This document shows positions 1 to 12,131 of a stretch of DNA of 64,000 bases, one piece after another (positions within the stretch are counted from its first letter, which is position 1; each line of letters opens with the position of its first letter). The DNA lies in assembly GCF_029227915.1 (NCBI RefSeq), contig NC_079887.1:14570001-14634000 (forward strand), given 5' to 3'. The stretch comes from Hydractinia symbiolongicarpus. Lineage: Eukaryota; Cnidaria; Hydrozoa; Anthoathecata; Hydractiniidae. The position numbers were made by a program, and so were the translations under genes. The notes under the pieces are model-generated. The model had not been told where the DNA came from. It worked only from the letters and a program-made list of their open reading frames with translations, and ran no database searches.

Positions 1-287
1 AACCTCTGCACCACTTGGGAAAATGTTGTACACTACTATATATAGGTAGGTATGTATATATATATACTATATGTACATTGACTTTTATTGACTTTTTAAG
101 TGTCTTTATTGTTTGAAAACTCTTTTTCTTACATATAATATTTTCTTGTGTAGAGCTAGAGGCTTTGTTTTCCAGTTTGTGTGTGTGCCACAGCAGTGTC
201 AAAATTTGGAAAATGTAAATTTTTGTTGGCAGAAATTAGAAAACACGCTTGTTTACACATCAAAAAAACATCGAGTATGGAAAGATC

Positions 288-345
288 TTTTGAGGTTTTA
301 AACTATTATCGAGTGCAGATTGATGCCTTTGCCTTCTTATTTAAT
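288..345. repeat. Fragment shared with 13946-14005
   Basis: TTTGAGGTTTTAAACTATTA and the following 35 bases are nearly identical at both places, indicating a dispersed repeat, probably part of the TIR family above. Confidence 0.5.
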
Positions 346-435
346 TTTATTTAAAAAAATGGTGGTGCACAGAATATTTTATTATCATAGAAGAAAGTTC
401 CCACGGATATGCTTTTTGCAAAATACTATCGTACG

Positions 436-460
436 AGTGGAAAATCCACGGGTTCGACGG
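436..460 (-). mobile_element. Hairpin-end fragment of the Helitron-like family
   Basis: GTGGAAAATCCACGGGTTCG matches the inverted 3' hairpin and adjacent GGGTTCG block of the family, with no body attached. Confidence 0.45.
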
Positions 461-1303
461 CCCTCAGATTTTCACCAAACATACAAATTTCTCACATCGG
501 TATTTCGTGCATTTTGTCCACCTGTTAACATGAAGTTATTATATTACCTAGACGGGTGTTGAAAATGAGATGCGGGGAACCAGATCGCCAAATACGGAAT
601 ATTATTATAGAGAAAAAAATTTATCCATATCGACAATTGACAACTGTTGAAGAACCGTGAACGTAATTGCGGATTTTATTGCAATAGAAAATTAGAAACA
701 TTGATGAACATAGAAGGAATTTGCAAAAATTTCAAACTTCACTGACTAGCCGTTCGGGTTTCTTCAAATTAATTTTCCAAAGGAAATCTCTGCAATGGAG
801 TTATATGTTCAGAAGAAAATTTAAGAACTTACAGAGTTTGCCTTTTTTTAAATTGTTAAATATCAATGTATTCCGCATTTCATGAAACTAAACACGTGAT
901 TCTTATTTAATCACAATGTGAAAATCCGCAAGGTAAGTATAAAAAATATGCACATTCATTTAATGGATAACAAATATCTTCCTTATAATAGAACAAAGAG
1001 AACTTCAATCAAAAAAGAATTTTAGCATACCTTATCGGTAAACAAAAAGTCGGAAAAAAGTGACTAAATTTTGGCCGACTAAAATTTTGGCTGACTTTTT
1101 TATTATCGACGAAACTGTTTTACCGACTTTTTTATCAGACCTAAATTCTTTTTGACTAAATTTTTTTGCTAATTTTTTTCTTTTCTTGTTTTACCAAACA
1201 ACGCTTTTCGCTGATTTTTTACGAACAAAAGTTTTTTGCTGACCACCTTTTTTACCGTTTTTTCTTCCTTGTTGCTAATTTTTATCAATTGGATGCAATT
1301 ATT

Positions 1304-1604
1304 TGGTTCGCCCGTCCTTTTTATACCGCATTGCGTGGGTCTCGCTACCTGCGCAGCTAAGCTACCATTTTGCGTGACAGAAAGATGGACGGACGGACGG
1401 ACGGACGGACGGACGGACGGACGGACGGACGGACGGACGGACGGACGGACGGACGGACGGACGGACGGACGGACGGACGGACGGACGGACGGACGGACGG
1501 ACGGACGGACGGACGGACGGACGGACGGACGGACGGACGGACGGACGGACGGACGGACGGACGGACGGACGGACGGACGGACGGACGTATACGGGTATTA
1601 TAAT
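1304..1604 (-). mobile_element. Helitron-like short element copy with expanded GGAC core
   Basis: The family consensus, read 5' to 3', starts TACCCGTATACGTCTG, has a GTCT/GTCC tetranucleotide core, a conserved middle (CACNNAAAATGGTA, then GCAGTAGCGAGACACACG), and ends with the hairpin CCGTGGATTTATCCACGG followed by CTAACGACTAG. This copy is inverted; its hairpin end is cut off near 1304. The plan (tetranucleotide core plus 3' hairpin and a CTAG end) resembles Helentron-associated elements such as the bivalve pearl/CvA group; that class assignment is inference. Confidence 0.65.
1387..1587 (+). repeat. (GGAC)n microsatellite, about 50 copies
   Basis: An almost perfect run of GGAC units over 201 bp, sitting in the core position of the Helitron-like element. 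Reading frames through it encode DGRT repeats and are artefacts, not genes. Confidence 0.95.
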
Positions 1605-2246
1605 GTAGATATAACGATTTTTATTGTTGTTGTTTTAAAAAAACCGTTCAATACCTAAACTCTATTGATCATTTTTGCCTGGAAATTAATCGGTAAAAAA
1701 ATAATTTTGCCGACTTTTTATTTTTGGCCGACTGTTTTTTTGCCGATTTTTTTTTACTGATGAGGTACATTTAATATACAACAATCATTGACTGGAAAGT
1801 CAAGAGTTGCTAATTTCACGATCTAATGATATTGACAATATTTTTTTTAGAAGAGATAGAAAAAACAGCGACAAATTATCAACAGTGTTATATTTCAAAA
1901 TAATTTGCTGTTAACGATGTATAGCAAATTTCACGTAACAATGAAATTAGTACCGAAACTAGGAAGCTTAATTTTTCATTATCCTTTCCACATGTTTTTA
2001 ATGCCAATAACCGAGCTATTTACTTTAAGTAGGTGATAAATTCGATATTAGCTATTAGTATGTATTGATTGATAAGCAACAACTTGATTAAATTTTATCT
2101 CATCTATTAAGCGCCCTTCTCTTAATAATATTACCTTCCCTGCGAAAAGAAATGCGAAACCAACAACAACCTAGAGTAATTTCATGTAATCTTTTTTTGA
2201 CACATTTTCTATCATCCATTATTTAATAAGTCGTTTAAATAATAGT

Positions 2247-2595
2247 GTTGGGTTAAAAGGTGGTGTTGGGTTAAAATGGTTGTGCTCAGTTTAAATGGTG
2301 GTATTCGGTTAAAATGGTAGTGTTCTGGTAAAAGGTAGTGTTCTGGTTTGAATAATGGTGTTTCGTTTAAGAGGTGGTGTTGGGTAAAAATGGTTGTGCT
2401 CAGTTTAAATGGTGGTATTCGGTTAAAATGGTAGTGTTCTGGTTAATGGTAGTGTTCTGATTTGAATAATGGTGTTTGGTTTAAGAGGTGGTGTTGGGTT
2501 AAAATGGTTGTGCTCGGTTTAAATGGTGGTATTCGGTTAAAATGGTAGTGTTCGGAAGGTAGTGTTCGATTTGAATGGAGGTGCTCGGGCTTAAA
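2247..2595 (+). repeat. Minisatellite: 19-bp-like subunits in a 114-bp higher-order repeat
   Basis: Variants of GGTTAAAATGGTGGTGTTC recur throughout. The phrase GTGGTGTTGGG starts at 2260, 2374 and 2488, giving an exact 114-bp period (six times 19) over three rounds; the third decays after about 2560. The G/T-rich strand is plus. Confidence 0.8.
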
Positions 2596-4072
2596 CGGTT
2601 TATGGGCTTTGATAGTGATTTCATTTTAATCGTCTCTAAAGAATGTTTGATATACTTATGCAGACAATACCAAAAATGTTTTTAATAAACACGTTTAATT
2701 AACAATTACAAAAAGTCAAGTAGAAAGCAGTAGGTGGGACGGATTAGCAGCAGCATGATTTTTTATTTTTAATTAAATTGAAAGTTGAGTCTTATTGACT
2801 TAATTCGTATGAATTTTTTTTATGTTTTTCTTTTAATTTATACATTACACATTTTCGTTCCCAGAGCTCATTGAGATAAGACTCTCGGTTGGTTTATCTC
2901 AAGGAGTTGTTGGGGAACAAAAATGTATTTAACAATGACTTTTCATTGACATTTTTTATTCAAAAATAAGATTATTTGAAAAGAATATTAAATGCGAAGT
3001 AATATAAGTGAAAATTAAGCTCAAAATAAATAGGTTCGAGGTAAAATGTTGTGAGTTAATGTTATTAATGAATTTAATAGTATTTGTATCACTGTTTGGC
3101 AAATTATAACCTTACCTCCACCATCTTGTGTTTTGGGTTTAAAGACGATGCCTTTTCTAAAATATTAACTTGGGTTGCAGTGTTGCGTTAAAATGATCTC
3201 ACTATTGGAGACAGAGTGAATGATTAGAAGTACGGAATGCAATTCACGTCATCGCCAATTAAGGCCTTGAAAGTCGAGAAATATGGTAATGCGAACGTCA
3301 GCAATAGTCAGCACAATTTAGGAGTTGGGATGTAGCCATAAATACCTAAATCGTCTAAAATTAGCTACTTCCGGAAATAACTTCAAGATTTACAACATTG
3401 TCTACACTTAAGTGACCGAGATTGTAGTGGTGAGCATATACGGAAAACTTGAAGAAGCAAAATCAAACCTTTCCCTATAGGCCTGTTCCGGCTGTGACCA
3501 TGCATTGCTTTTTTTTCTCCAAAGCTGAAAGATCGAACTTGTTCCAATTCCAAATGCTTTTTTGCCATACCTAAAGGCAAATTCCCTATCCGTCCGGTAT
3601 CTGAAAATAAGCGAGAAGTCCTGGAAACTAGGTTAGTGAGAGTTGAGATTAACTTTTTAATAAACAAACTGTTTAATGATGTTGTTGTTTTGAGATTCAT
3701 GTCATGGCATTCCAATTAGCTTAGGAGCTCAATCAAACTGATTACAAAACGCCCTATAACGCCCCTAGATAAAAGAATTACCTAGACTCGCGCCTAGTAA
3801 GTAGATAGCAGTAGCCTGGTTATTAATGAGGTTAAGAATGTCGGTTAGCTTAAAACGTGATTAGAGTTCTTGCGTCAATGTAAATAGCCATAAAAGCATG
3901 TTTATACCTTTTAATGGAAAACCTTTTTAAAAGCAAATAAGATATGAGCTTGACAACGAAGGCGTTGGTAAATTTTAATTAATTTTGCTGTTTTGACTAC
4001 TTTGTTGGCATAAAAAAGGTAGTTGCTGCTAAATCGGATTGAGTGTTGGACGAGATAAAACTTGGTGAGAAT

Positions 4073-7000
4073 ATGTCTGGGAAAGAAAATTTTATCGCAG
4101 TGAATGGAGTGAAGGTTGAAGAAGGAACTGATGAAGTGAAGCAAGGTAGAAGTTACAGATATAATCCATATAATCCTTTTTTTCCTCTTTTTTATTCGAC
4201 AGCTAATATTAGTAGTCTTTTATTGCTCCAGATATTTTCTGTTTTTGTTTCTTTCTTCAATTTCTTTGCTCCTTATTAATATTCGTCTCAATTTTCCTTC
4301 TTTTTACTTGCTTGTTTTTTTTTTATGTAATTTTTTCGTTATTCTTGTACTTATACATACATAACTTTTACTCGCTAAAATTTCAATAACAAGTGCATGT
4401 TAGCCAAAACTCTACGCTCATACGCTTGTAGAAAAAACACAAATACGAAAGTATTTATAAAAAACGTTCAACGTGTAACACAGCAAAAAATTAGCAGCTC
4501 AAAATACGTAGAGAAGCTTAAACGTGTCTTACAGACATAAGTTGCAACGTCAAAAATGAATTTTACAAAGTGAAGCCTAGGTCATATGTGAAGGTAAGAA
4601 GATTATGCAAGTTAATAGTGGTCTGTAAAATATCTCCGAAAAAGCGATACAGCAATAAAAATCTAGTCGGTATTTATCCAGATGCTTGATCGTCATGGTT
4701 ACTCAATATTTGATAAAATGATCAAGTTGTGTATCAAAAGAGCGATGCATCACAACGGAAAAAATCTGATAAGTACGGATCAGGTCTTGCTAATAATATC
4801 TGAAAGATATACATCAGAATTTTAAAAACAAATTTGTGATTGTTATGTAGGATAATAGCTAATTACAAAAGTTGTGTTCGTGAATGTGCTCTTTATGAAG
4901 CGCCATCTTACCATTTTTTGTGGAATTATTAAGAAAGACTTAGTACTGGATTATTCACCATTTTAGTTCAAACAATGTTTGTATCAACTTCTTAACAATA
5001 AATTTTTGTGAATCGTTTGTCACAAAAACTCTGCTCTACAGACAATAATATATTAATTTTTTTTAAAAAAATAGGGGGGTTATTCCTATAACTTAAGACA
5101 AACAACAAGCCAATTAAATCTATGCATTTATTTTAGACAAACTGATTGAAAAAAATGGAGCTTTCGACGCAGACAAACATCTGGATGAAGAACTTGATCA
5201 GAAGGAAGGAAGAGAAGCATGGGGAAGTAAAGCAGAATTTCTACTCGCATCAGTGGGTTTAGCTGTTGGCGTGGGTAATGTATGGAGATTTCCATACTTG
5301 TGCCAAAAGAATGGTGGAGGTTTGTTTGTTCTTTCGAATCGTCTTAAATTACTGTTTTTCATTTTTTCAGTACACAGTACGCAGATATGCTCTAAAAAAT
5401 CAAATTGGACAAATGTTTCTCTCCTGAGCCTAGAATATTGGATTTTTAGTCTTCTGTTTCCACTACTGGTTTACTATTGTTTTATTGAGGTGCTAAAATG
5501 ACTATATTTATTATTATCAAATTATCTTAGGTTGTCTATGTAAATTTCAAAACAGTTTCGATATAATACTTAGCACATTTGTGTTACAATGTTATTTAGG
5601 CCAAAACGTAGGGTGCCTATGTTGCTAGAACTATAAATTTTGCTATGAAAGGGGTGCGAAACAGACAAAAACTACAAATTATCATGAAAAACCTTTACGC
5701 TCACATGACGCAAAATAATATGTGAGGGCGGAATAAAGAAGTAAACACTACATAATAAAGTACTGTATACAATTCCGAATTTCTTTCCATAAATCAACTT
5801 TATATAGATGGAAACTCAATTACTGAAAATTTCACGTGAAATAAGTCACGCAATCAAAAGTTACAAGTAAAAAAACGGAAGCTCCACCCAACCTAAGTAG
5901 TAAAGTAAAACTATTTATTATGAAGTTATGGAAATTTGTTTGTGGTCAAATTCCCCTCTTTCCAGCACCCCAAATAGCTTTACATTTCATCTCCTGGAAA
6001 CTAAAAACAACTTTGACTTTGGCATAGATTGAGTGTCTAAAAATTCAAAACAACTGACAAAACTAAATCTCCTATTTAGGTGCATTTTTGATTCCGTACT
6101 TTTTGATGATGATTCTGCAAGGATTTCCTTTATTCATCATGGAGTTTGCTATGGGTCAAAGAATGAAACAAAGTGCAGTCAGATGTTGGACCAATGTCCA
6201 TCCTGTCTTTTTTGGTGTTGGCATATCATGTATGCTCGTTTCGTTTGCCATGTGTTCTTACTACATTGTTGTCATCACGTGGTGCTTGTACTATTTCTTC
6301 GTTTCCTTCACAAAAGAACTTCCTTGGCAACAGAAATTTTGCGATAAATACGACGCTTACATGATCGTTAAAAATAATTTAACACTCTGGCAGCAACAAA
6401 ACCAAAGCCTAGTATGGGTTTTTAACGCAACACAAAAAGCTCAAGCCATGGTTGATAATTTTACGGATTGTTGCGTATTAGATCCGCCGCAGTATTACTG
6501 GTACCATTCTGCACTCCAAGTTTCGCCTACAATATCCGATGGTAGTAGTGTCAATTGGAAAATCTTTGGTTGCTTAGCAGCCGGATGGTTTGTCGTTTAC
6601 ATTTGTGTCCTGAAAGGTGTCAAATCTAGTGGAAAGGTTTGTAAAAACTGTTTCTGTCACCGGTTTCAGTTACCTTAAAAATCACATTGTTCTTGAGATT
6701 TTTGTTTAAAAAGCATTTTCGGTTTTTCGAAAATAGATTTTTCTTCCATCTAACTTCCTTCTCTCAAATCTTTCTATTATTCTGTCTATATTTTAGGCTG
6801 CATATTTTACCGCAACGTTTCCGTATGTGTTGCTTTTTATTCTATTTATTCGTGGAGTTACACTAGATGGAGCTGGTGATGGAATCAAAGCTTTTTTCAC
6901 CCCTGATGTAAGTAGTTTTTACTTTTGGTAATGTAACATAGTTACAGTCGGAGGGGAGAAAGAGCCAGCCATTAGGGTAGAATCCCTAATGGCTGGCTCT

Positions 7001-10000
7001 TCCCATTATGACTTCCTGTTACTTAATAAGTTACTTAAGTTGTGTACATTCTGATGAGTATTTTCATGATTTATCAAATAACTTTCTAGATGTGTGTCAT
7101 TGTCTTAGAGAACAAATAAATTGCAACACATTTTCGCGTTTTATGTTTAGATAGACGGTATTCTAAAATTTGAAGCATGGATGGATGCAGCTACGCAGAT
7201 TTTTTACAGTTTAAGTATTGGCTTCGGTGCATTGATAGCATTCTCAAGCTACATGCCAAGAAAGAACAACTGTGTTAATGATGCGATAACGGTGGTGTTG
7301 GTGAACTGTGGAACATCTCTCTTTGCAGGCATTGTAACTTTTTCGTTTCTTGGTTATCGACACAAAAGAACCGGCATTCCTGTCACAAAGGTAAATTTTT
7401 TGTTTTTTTTTCGTTTATGGTGTTGCAGTAACTTTTTAAAAAGCGACATTTGATGTTACAATAAGTTTTAAGAAAGCGAGAGATAATGTTGCGAATCTAT
7501 CGGTAATTTGTTTGAGAAACTCCAAAACCAATGGGTCTCGTAATTAATGTCTTGGATTGTAAACATCCATAGACATCACAGCCTGATTGCATGGTGCCCA
7601 CCTCCACCTAAAGGACAAGCCATTATGACCATCGCGGTTAAAGCTCTAGCGTGAAAAGGTCCCACCAAATCTGCAATGTTTGCTGACCACAAAACCATTC
7701 AACAATCGATTTGTAATCCGGTTTGTAATCCTTGCTCCTATTTATAATCTCTCTGCACTGATGTGTAATTCCGCTGCATTGATTTGTAATTCTCTTTGAA
7801 TTTTTTGTCCGGAAATCCTTTGTCCACATCCTTCTTCGAATACATTTTTTACTGATTTTTGACAATACACTTACTTCATAACACAAACTTAAACTCAATA
7901 AAGTAACAGAAATGCTTCGGCTGAGGCGAGATGTGCTTATTTTCAAACACTTTTTCAGCCTCAAATGTTCTTATTTCCGTTCTTTTAAACTGTAAATTAG
8001 ATAAAAATATAGGGCTTCTAAATGACTGAAGAAAGGATTACAAATCAGAACGGTGATTACAAATCAGGATGGGGTTGCAAATCGAGACAGGGTTACGAGT
8101 AGGCACAGAGTAGAGCAGTCAAATTTCCATATCGTTAAAATTTGAATTTCAGAAATCGGGTGTAATAGTGAGATAAGGATGACCTTTATGATCATATTCA
8201 TGAAAAATATTGAGCATAAATATAACTTTTCTCATAGGTTGGTACAGGACCTGGTTTAGCATTTATGACTTACTGTGAAGCGTTTCTGTTGATGGATGTG
8301 TCTCCATTGTGGGCTGTTTTGTTTTTCATGATGTTGGTGCTGCTTGGAATAGATTCCGAGTTCGGTACATTAGAAGGAGCAGTTGCTCCTCTTTATGATT
8401 TGAAATGGGTGACAATGGCGAAACCAAAATTCATGGGTAAATGATTTAACATCTTTTTTTTAAGTGTCTATCTAAAATATTGTTTTCTTGATACTACTTG
8501 CAGAAGGGAACAGCAAGAGTGCATTGTTAAATGGTGCTGATCACTTCTGATCAGTAGTCATTTTTTTACAGCATCTGCTTACCATAAAGAGTAATATTAA
8601 AGGCGTATTGTTTTTTTTGCTGGGAAAAGGAATTAATCTAACGGTACTTATTTGTAACAGAGCACAAAATAAACATATCGCTTTATCATTTTACTGCTTG
8701 AAACTGTTTCGAAATAATTTCGAATTAATTGATTATTTGTGATATCTTAGCGAATACTTCTCTCAGTAACATTTATCGGCAAAATTTGGGGCTTTTTTAA
8801 GTATTGTTTCTTAAATTCAACTGTTTTCTTAACTTCTTTTTTTGCATTCTAGCCATCATTGCAGTGTCATTCGTTATCTTGGAGATAGTGTTTTGTTTGG
8901 GCAATGGTTATTATTTATTCCAAGTGTTTGATGATTACTCAGTTCCAGTTCCTTTGCTAATTATAGCATTGTTTCAAGTTCTGGCGTTAGGCTGGGTGTA
9001 TGGCTTGGATAGGTAAGGAATACGACAAATCTTATAAGCTCAATACGACAAATCGAATTCTTACTTAACCATAAGTGCTTCTCTGCTCTCTTGCAATTTA
9101 ACATCCTGCTTAAAAACGATTGACCATTTTTGACTATTTTCTATATTCGCAAACAATTTTAACGACTCAAAAAGGATGGCTTAATTGTGAACTTAAAAAT
9201 TGATAAAACACCTGCGTGTAGAACATTTAGGGAAAAATGTTCGTATAATGAGTTCCTGAAAATGTGATTTTATTGCATTTTTTGAATTTTATTTTACTGA
9301 AATGCAGTTAAACACTTTTGCAAAAATTGTATTAAGAGATTTTGACGACAGCGTATTAATTTTTTTTCTCGGTTTCTTCTACACAAGTCTTTTTATAAAT
9401 ATTAGCTGCGTTGGAATATTCCACACCTACGATGCTCAAAGAGATCAGGAGTCTTTATTTTTATGTTTCAGACTGGCAAATGATATTGAATATATGACAG
9501 GAAAAAGACCTAATATATTCCTAATGGTTTGCTGGAAATACGTTTCACCTGGTGTACTTATAATCGTGTTTATTGGATACATTGTTACTATGATCTCCAA
9601 CACACCTACATACAAGGCTTACGTTGGTTGCGTACAGGTAATAACTATGTTTTGTCAAATTTTGTTGCGAAAGAGAATCTGCGCTATAATCAGCTGAGAA
9701 GATTCCGACTGTGCCATTGGAGACTGGCTTTTCTATTTTCGATAATTTGATTTCAAAATAGCCCCATATCTTTTTATTTTTCCCCTCTTATTTATTGTTT
9801 AGGATCCTTTCGACTTGTCCATCAGTGAAGGTACAGAAGTATGGTGGAAGAAGTTTGTCTATCCTTGGTGGTCACAACTGCTAGCCGCTGTTTTAGTGTT
9901 AATGTCTGTATTGCCAATTCCAATATACATGTTCAAAAATTGGCCAAAAGGTGGTTTTACTGCAATCAAAGAGCACTTACAAAACAAAGCAAGTTATTAC

Positions 10001-10135
10001 CCAGATCCAAGCTGGATTGAACCAGAGAGACGAATCCCTCCTGCTGAGATGGAGAAGCAAATCCGGGCGGCAGATAAGGCTGCATTGAAACAGTTGTATA
10101 TCGACCGTGGAGATAAAAGATTTTTTGATGTGTAA
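4073..10135 (+). CDS. SLC6-family Na+/Cl--dependent transporter, complete, 9 exons
   Basis: Exons: 4073-4145, 5137-5319, 6080-6636, 6797-6907, 7151-7390, 8238-8436, 8853-9012, 9472-9637, 9803-10135; phases join without error to give 673 aa. Plasma-membrane symporter of amino acids or transmitters with 12 helices. TM1 (about residues 60-80) carries the [10 protein letters not shown] sodium/substrate signature and is followed by NGGGAFLIPY. The loop after TM3 has four N-glycosylation sequons and cysteines. The residues that bind chloride in this family look present: Tyr92, Gln324, Ser328, Asn360 and Ser364, with the spacing known from SERT. TM8 reads [11 protein letters not shown]. The C-tail is cytosolic and charged. 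The first ATG at 4073 follows an in-frame stop at 4040-4042, which fixes the start. Substrate cannot be assigned; the YLCQ motif after TM1 is shared with the neutral amino-acid branch, but glycine- or GABA-like use is possible. Confidence 0.95.
6961..7000. repeat. Perfect 17-bp hairpin in SLC6 intron 4
   Basis: AGAGCCAGCCATTAGGG, a 6-nt loop, then its exact reverse complement. It is 53 bp past the exon 4 donor, so it would fold in the pre-mRNA. Confidence 0.85.
7700..8095. mobile_element. Fold-back element in SLC6 intron 5
   Basis: GATTTGTAATCCGGTTTGTA units at 7708-7790 are mirrored by GATTACAAATCAG units at 8035-8090 on the other side of about 250 bp, giving a loosely repeated inverted structure typical of a fold-back or MITE insertion. 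No coding capacity is seen. Confidence 0.45.
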
Positions 10136-11417
10136 GCACGCGACGTTTGAATTAGACTCTAAAACCTATTTCTGAAGAATTGAACTTAGACACTTCTTTG
10201 TAAACTATTTAGAAATTATGGAGCAGCGTATTTTTTTTGCTTATATCTTTCATAATCATCACGTTTATTACGTTAATGTAATACTTTGAATTCTCTCACT
10301 TTTAACTGAAATATTTTGTCTTATAGGAAAAACGTTGAATCAAAGCACGATTTTTGGGTTTAAGATAATATCTTCTAAATGTTTTTGCACTATGTAGACT
10401 GCACACTGTAAATAATTGGTAGCATCCCATCCACATATCCACACACAACTCACATCGAACCTTCTAATCAACCAGTGGAGTATAAACTGGCATTTTTGCA
10501 GCCAGTTTTTTAAAACCTATAAGATGTCGACCATTCAGGCGTTGTGCTTCTGAGTACATCCCATTTCCATGTTTTTAGCTAATAAGATTAGTGGAGTACT
10601 TTTAACTTTAATGTTAATTATTTGCGTCCCATGCATTTTTTTTTTATTCTATCCATTTGTAGTACGACAGAGCAACAGAGTCAACGCATGTTTACGAGTT
10701 AGACTAATAGAAGTTGTGTCAATCTATGTTCTTTTTTTAGAACATAGATTTACTAAAACAAGTGCACTAAAATGTTTTTAATATTTTTTAAAAAATATGT
10801 TGTAAATATTTACAAGCGTATTTATAAACCGGCACAGTTTGAGAACTAACTTTTCCAGTTAAAACAATTTGCAGTTAAATTATTGGCGCCAGATGAACGG
10901 AAACATTCGCTTTCGCTTATAAGCTAATTTTTACGTACATTTTTTGGTAAAACTAGCCTCGGTTCCCATCAGTGCGTGATATGAATCAATTTTAACAAGG
11001 GTGAGCTGTGTTTAAAAGTAGAAATATTTAATAGGCGTGTTATTTAACGCTGCGTGTTTATAGGTTAACGTACTTTTTAATAATGATGTACTCACTATGG
11101 CAACGCCAACAATAACAAATATATTTTCCCTTATTTCGTTCCCTCTTGCAGTACAGAATAATTGCGTATTGTGTCAGATACTTAACTATTAATGGCTTAT
11201 ATACCGTTTAGTCGCGTGCTACAGGAAAATAGCGACATAGGATATGGCGTCTTGGGCCGAACACAGTGAGGTCTACTCAAGCAACCCAGGTTGTTATTTT
11301 CTCAAGTTGTTTCGACAGGTACTGAATGGCGTCATGCGGTTTTTTCACTAAAATTTAGGTTGGAAGTAATACTATTTCTTATTTTACCCGTTAAAATTAT
11401 TAGCTTGTTCTTTAAGC

Positions 11418-12131
11418 TTGGTTCTCACCTGGCACTAAGGAGCACTAAAGAGCATTAACGAGCGATATGTCGTGTTTTTTTCATAAGTGAGAATCAGTTT
11501 CAACGCTCCTTAGTGCCCATTGTCGCTCCTTAGTGCTGTTTATCGAGCACTAACGAGCACTAAGGCTTAGTGCTGTTATCAAAAACTTTTGATAACAGCA
11601 CAAGATTCTAATGTTCGTTTTATTGTTTTCTTCTGAGATCAAAGGTGCCGACATTCGTGCAGAAGTATTTTGTACAGAACATGATTTCCAAATAATGAAA
11701 TAGAGTGTGAATTGTGAATATATTCTGTGTGTGTTTCTGTGTGTGTTTCAAGACAGAGGAGAATGTCGTTGGAGAAATCGAAACGTAACCAATCTTCATG
11801 CATAGCAGAGGTGAACGGCTAGCAGAATGTGTTAGAAATTTTCCTGCGCTTTATTCCCCATTTTCATTTTGTAGCCTGAATATTGGACGTATCAAAAATC
11901 TTTTTTCCTTCAAATTGTGTTTCAGTTTTTGTAAACGTAGCAAAAGCAGCAGCCCAAAAAATCTCTTCCTTTACGTTCTTCCATGTTAAAAAGATTTCTT
12001 ACATTAAGATTTTCCTCTTATAGTGTGAATCACTTTAAAACAGACGCTCATTTTCCAGTGCTCTTTAGTGCTCAATTTCTATCGCTCTTTAGTGCTCTTT
12101 AGTGCTCCTTAGTGCCAGGTGAGAACCAAGC
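11418..12131. mobile_element. TIR element, about 710 bp, made of AGTGCTCCTTAGTGC-type repeats
   Basis: The left end GCTTGGTTCTCACCTGGCAC continuing to about 11452 is matched in inverse at 12084-12131. Subterminal GAGCACTAA/GCTCCTTAGTGC units recur inside, and a perfect 32-bp palindrome (15-bp arms) lies at 11570-11601. Copies of a roughly 42-bp sequence flank it directly (11374-11415 and 12138-12180). No transposase is encoded. Superfamily unknown. Confidence 0.65.

Larger units (their letters stand above)
1030..1765. repeat. Degenerate GCCGACTTTTTT-type repeats around the GGAC element
   Basis: Short imperfect units such as GCCGACTTTTTTATT and GCTGACTTTTTT recur at 1070-1290 and again at 1705-1755, on both sides of the Helitron-like insertion, suggesting that the element landed in a pre-existing low-complexity array. 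Confidence 0.4.
605..4072. other. Gene-free left flank apart from repeats listed
   Basis: Outside the microsatellite, minisatellite and element fragments I see no exon-like segments, tRNA or conserved protein pattern. A 110-codon frame at 3383-3715 (minus) resembles nothing I know and is not supported. Confidence 0.4.

Noticed and set aside
1236..1658. Two overlapping frames encoding long DGRT repeats
   Set aside because: They are translations of the GGAC microsatellite; no splice or start context.
3383..3715. 110-codon frame on the minus strand
   Set aside because: No family resemblance, no splice context, composition like the surrounding noncoding DNA.
7638..7964. 108-codon minus-strand frame in SLC6 intron 5
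   Set aside because: It lies across a fold-back element and is antisense to a confident gene; no known motif.
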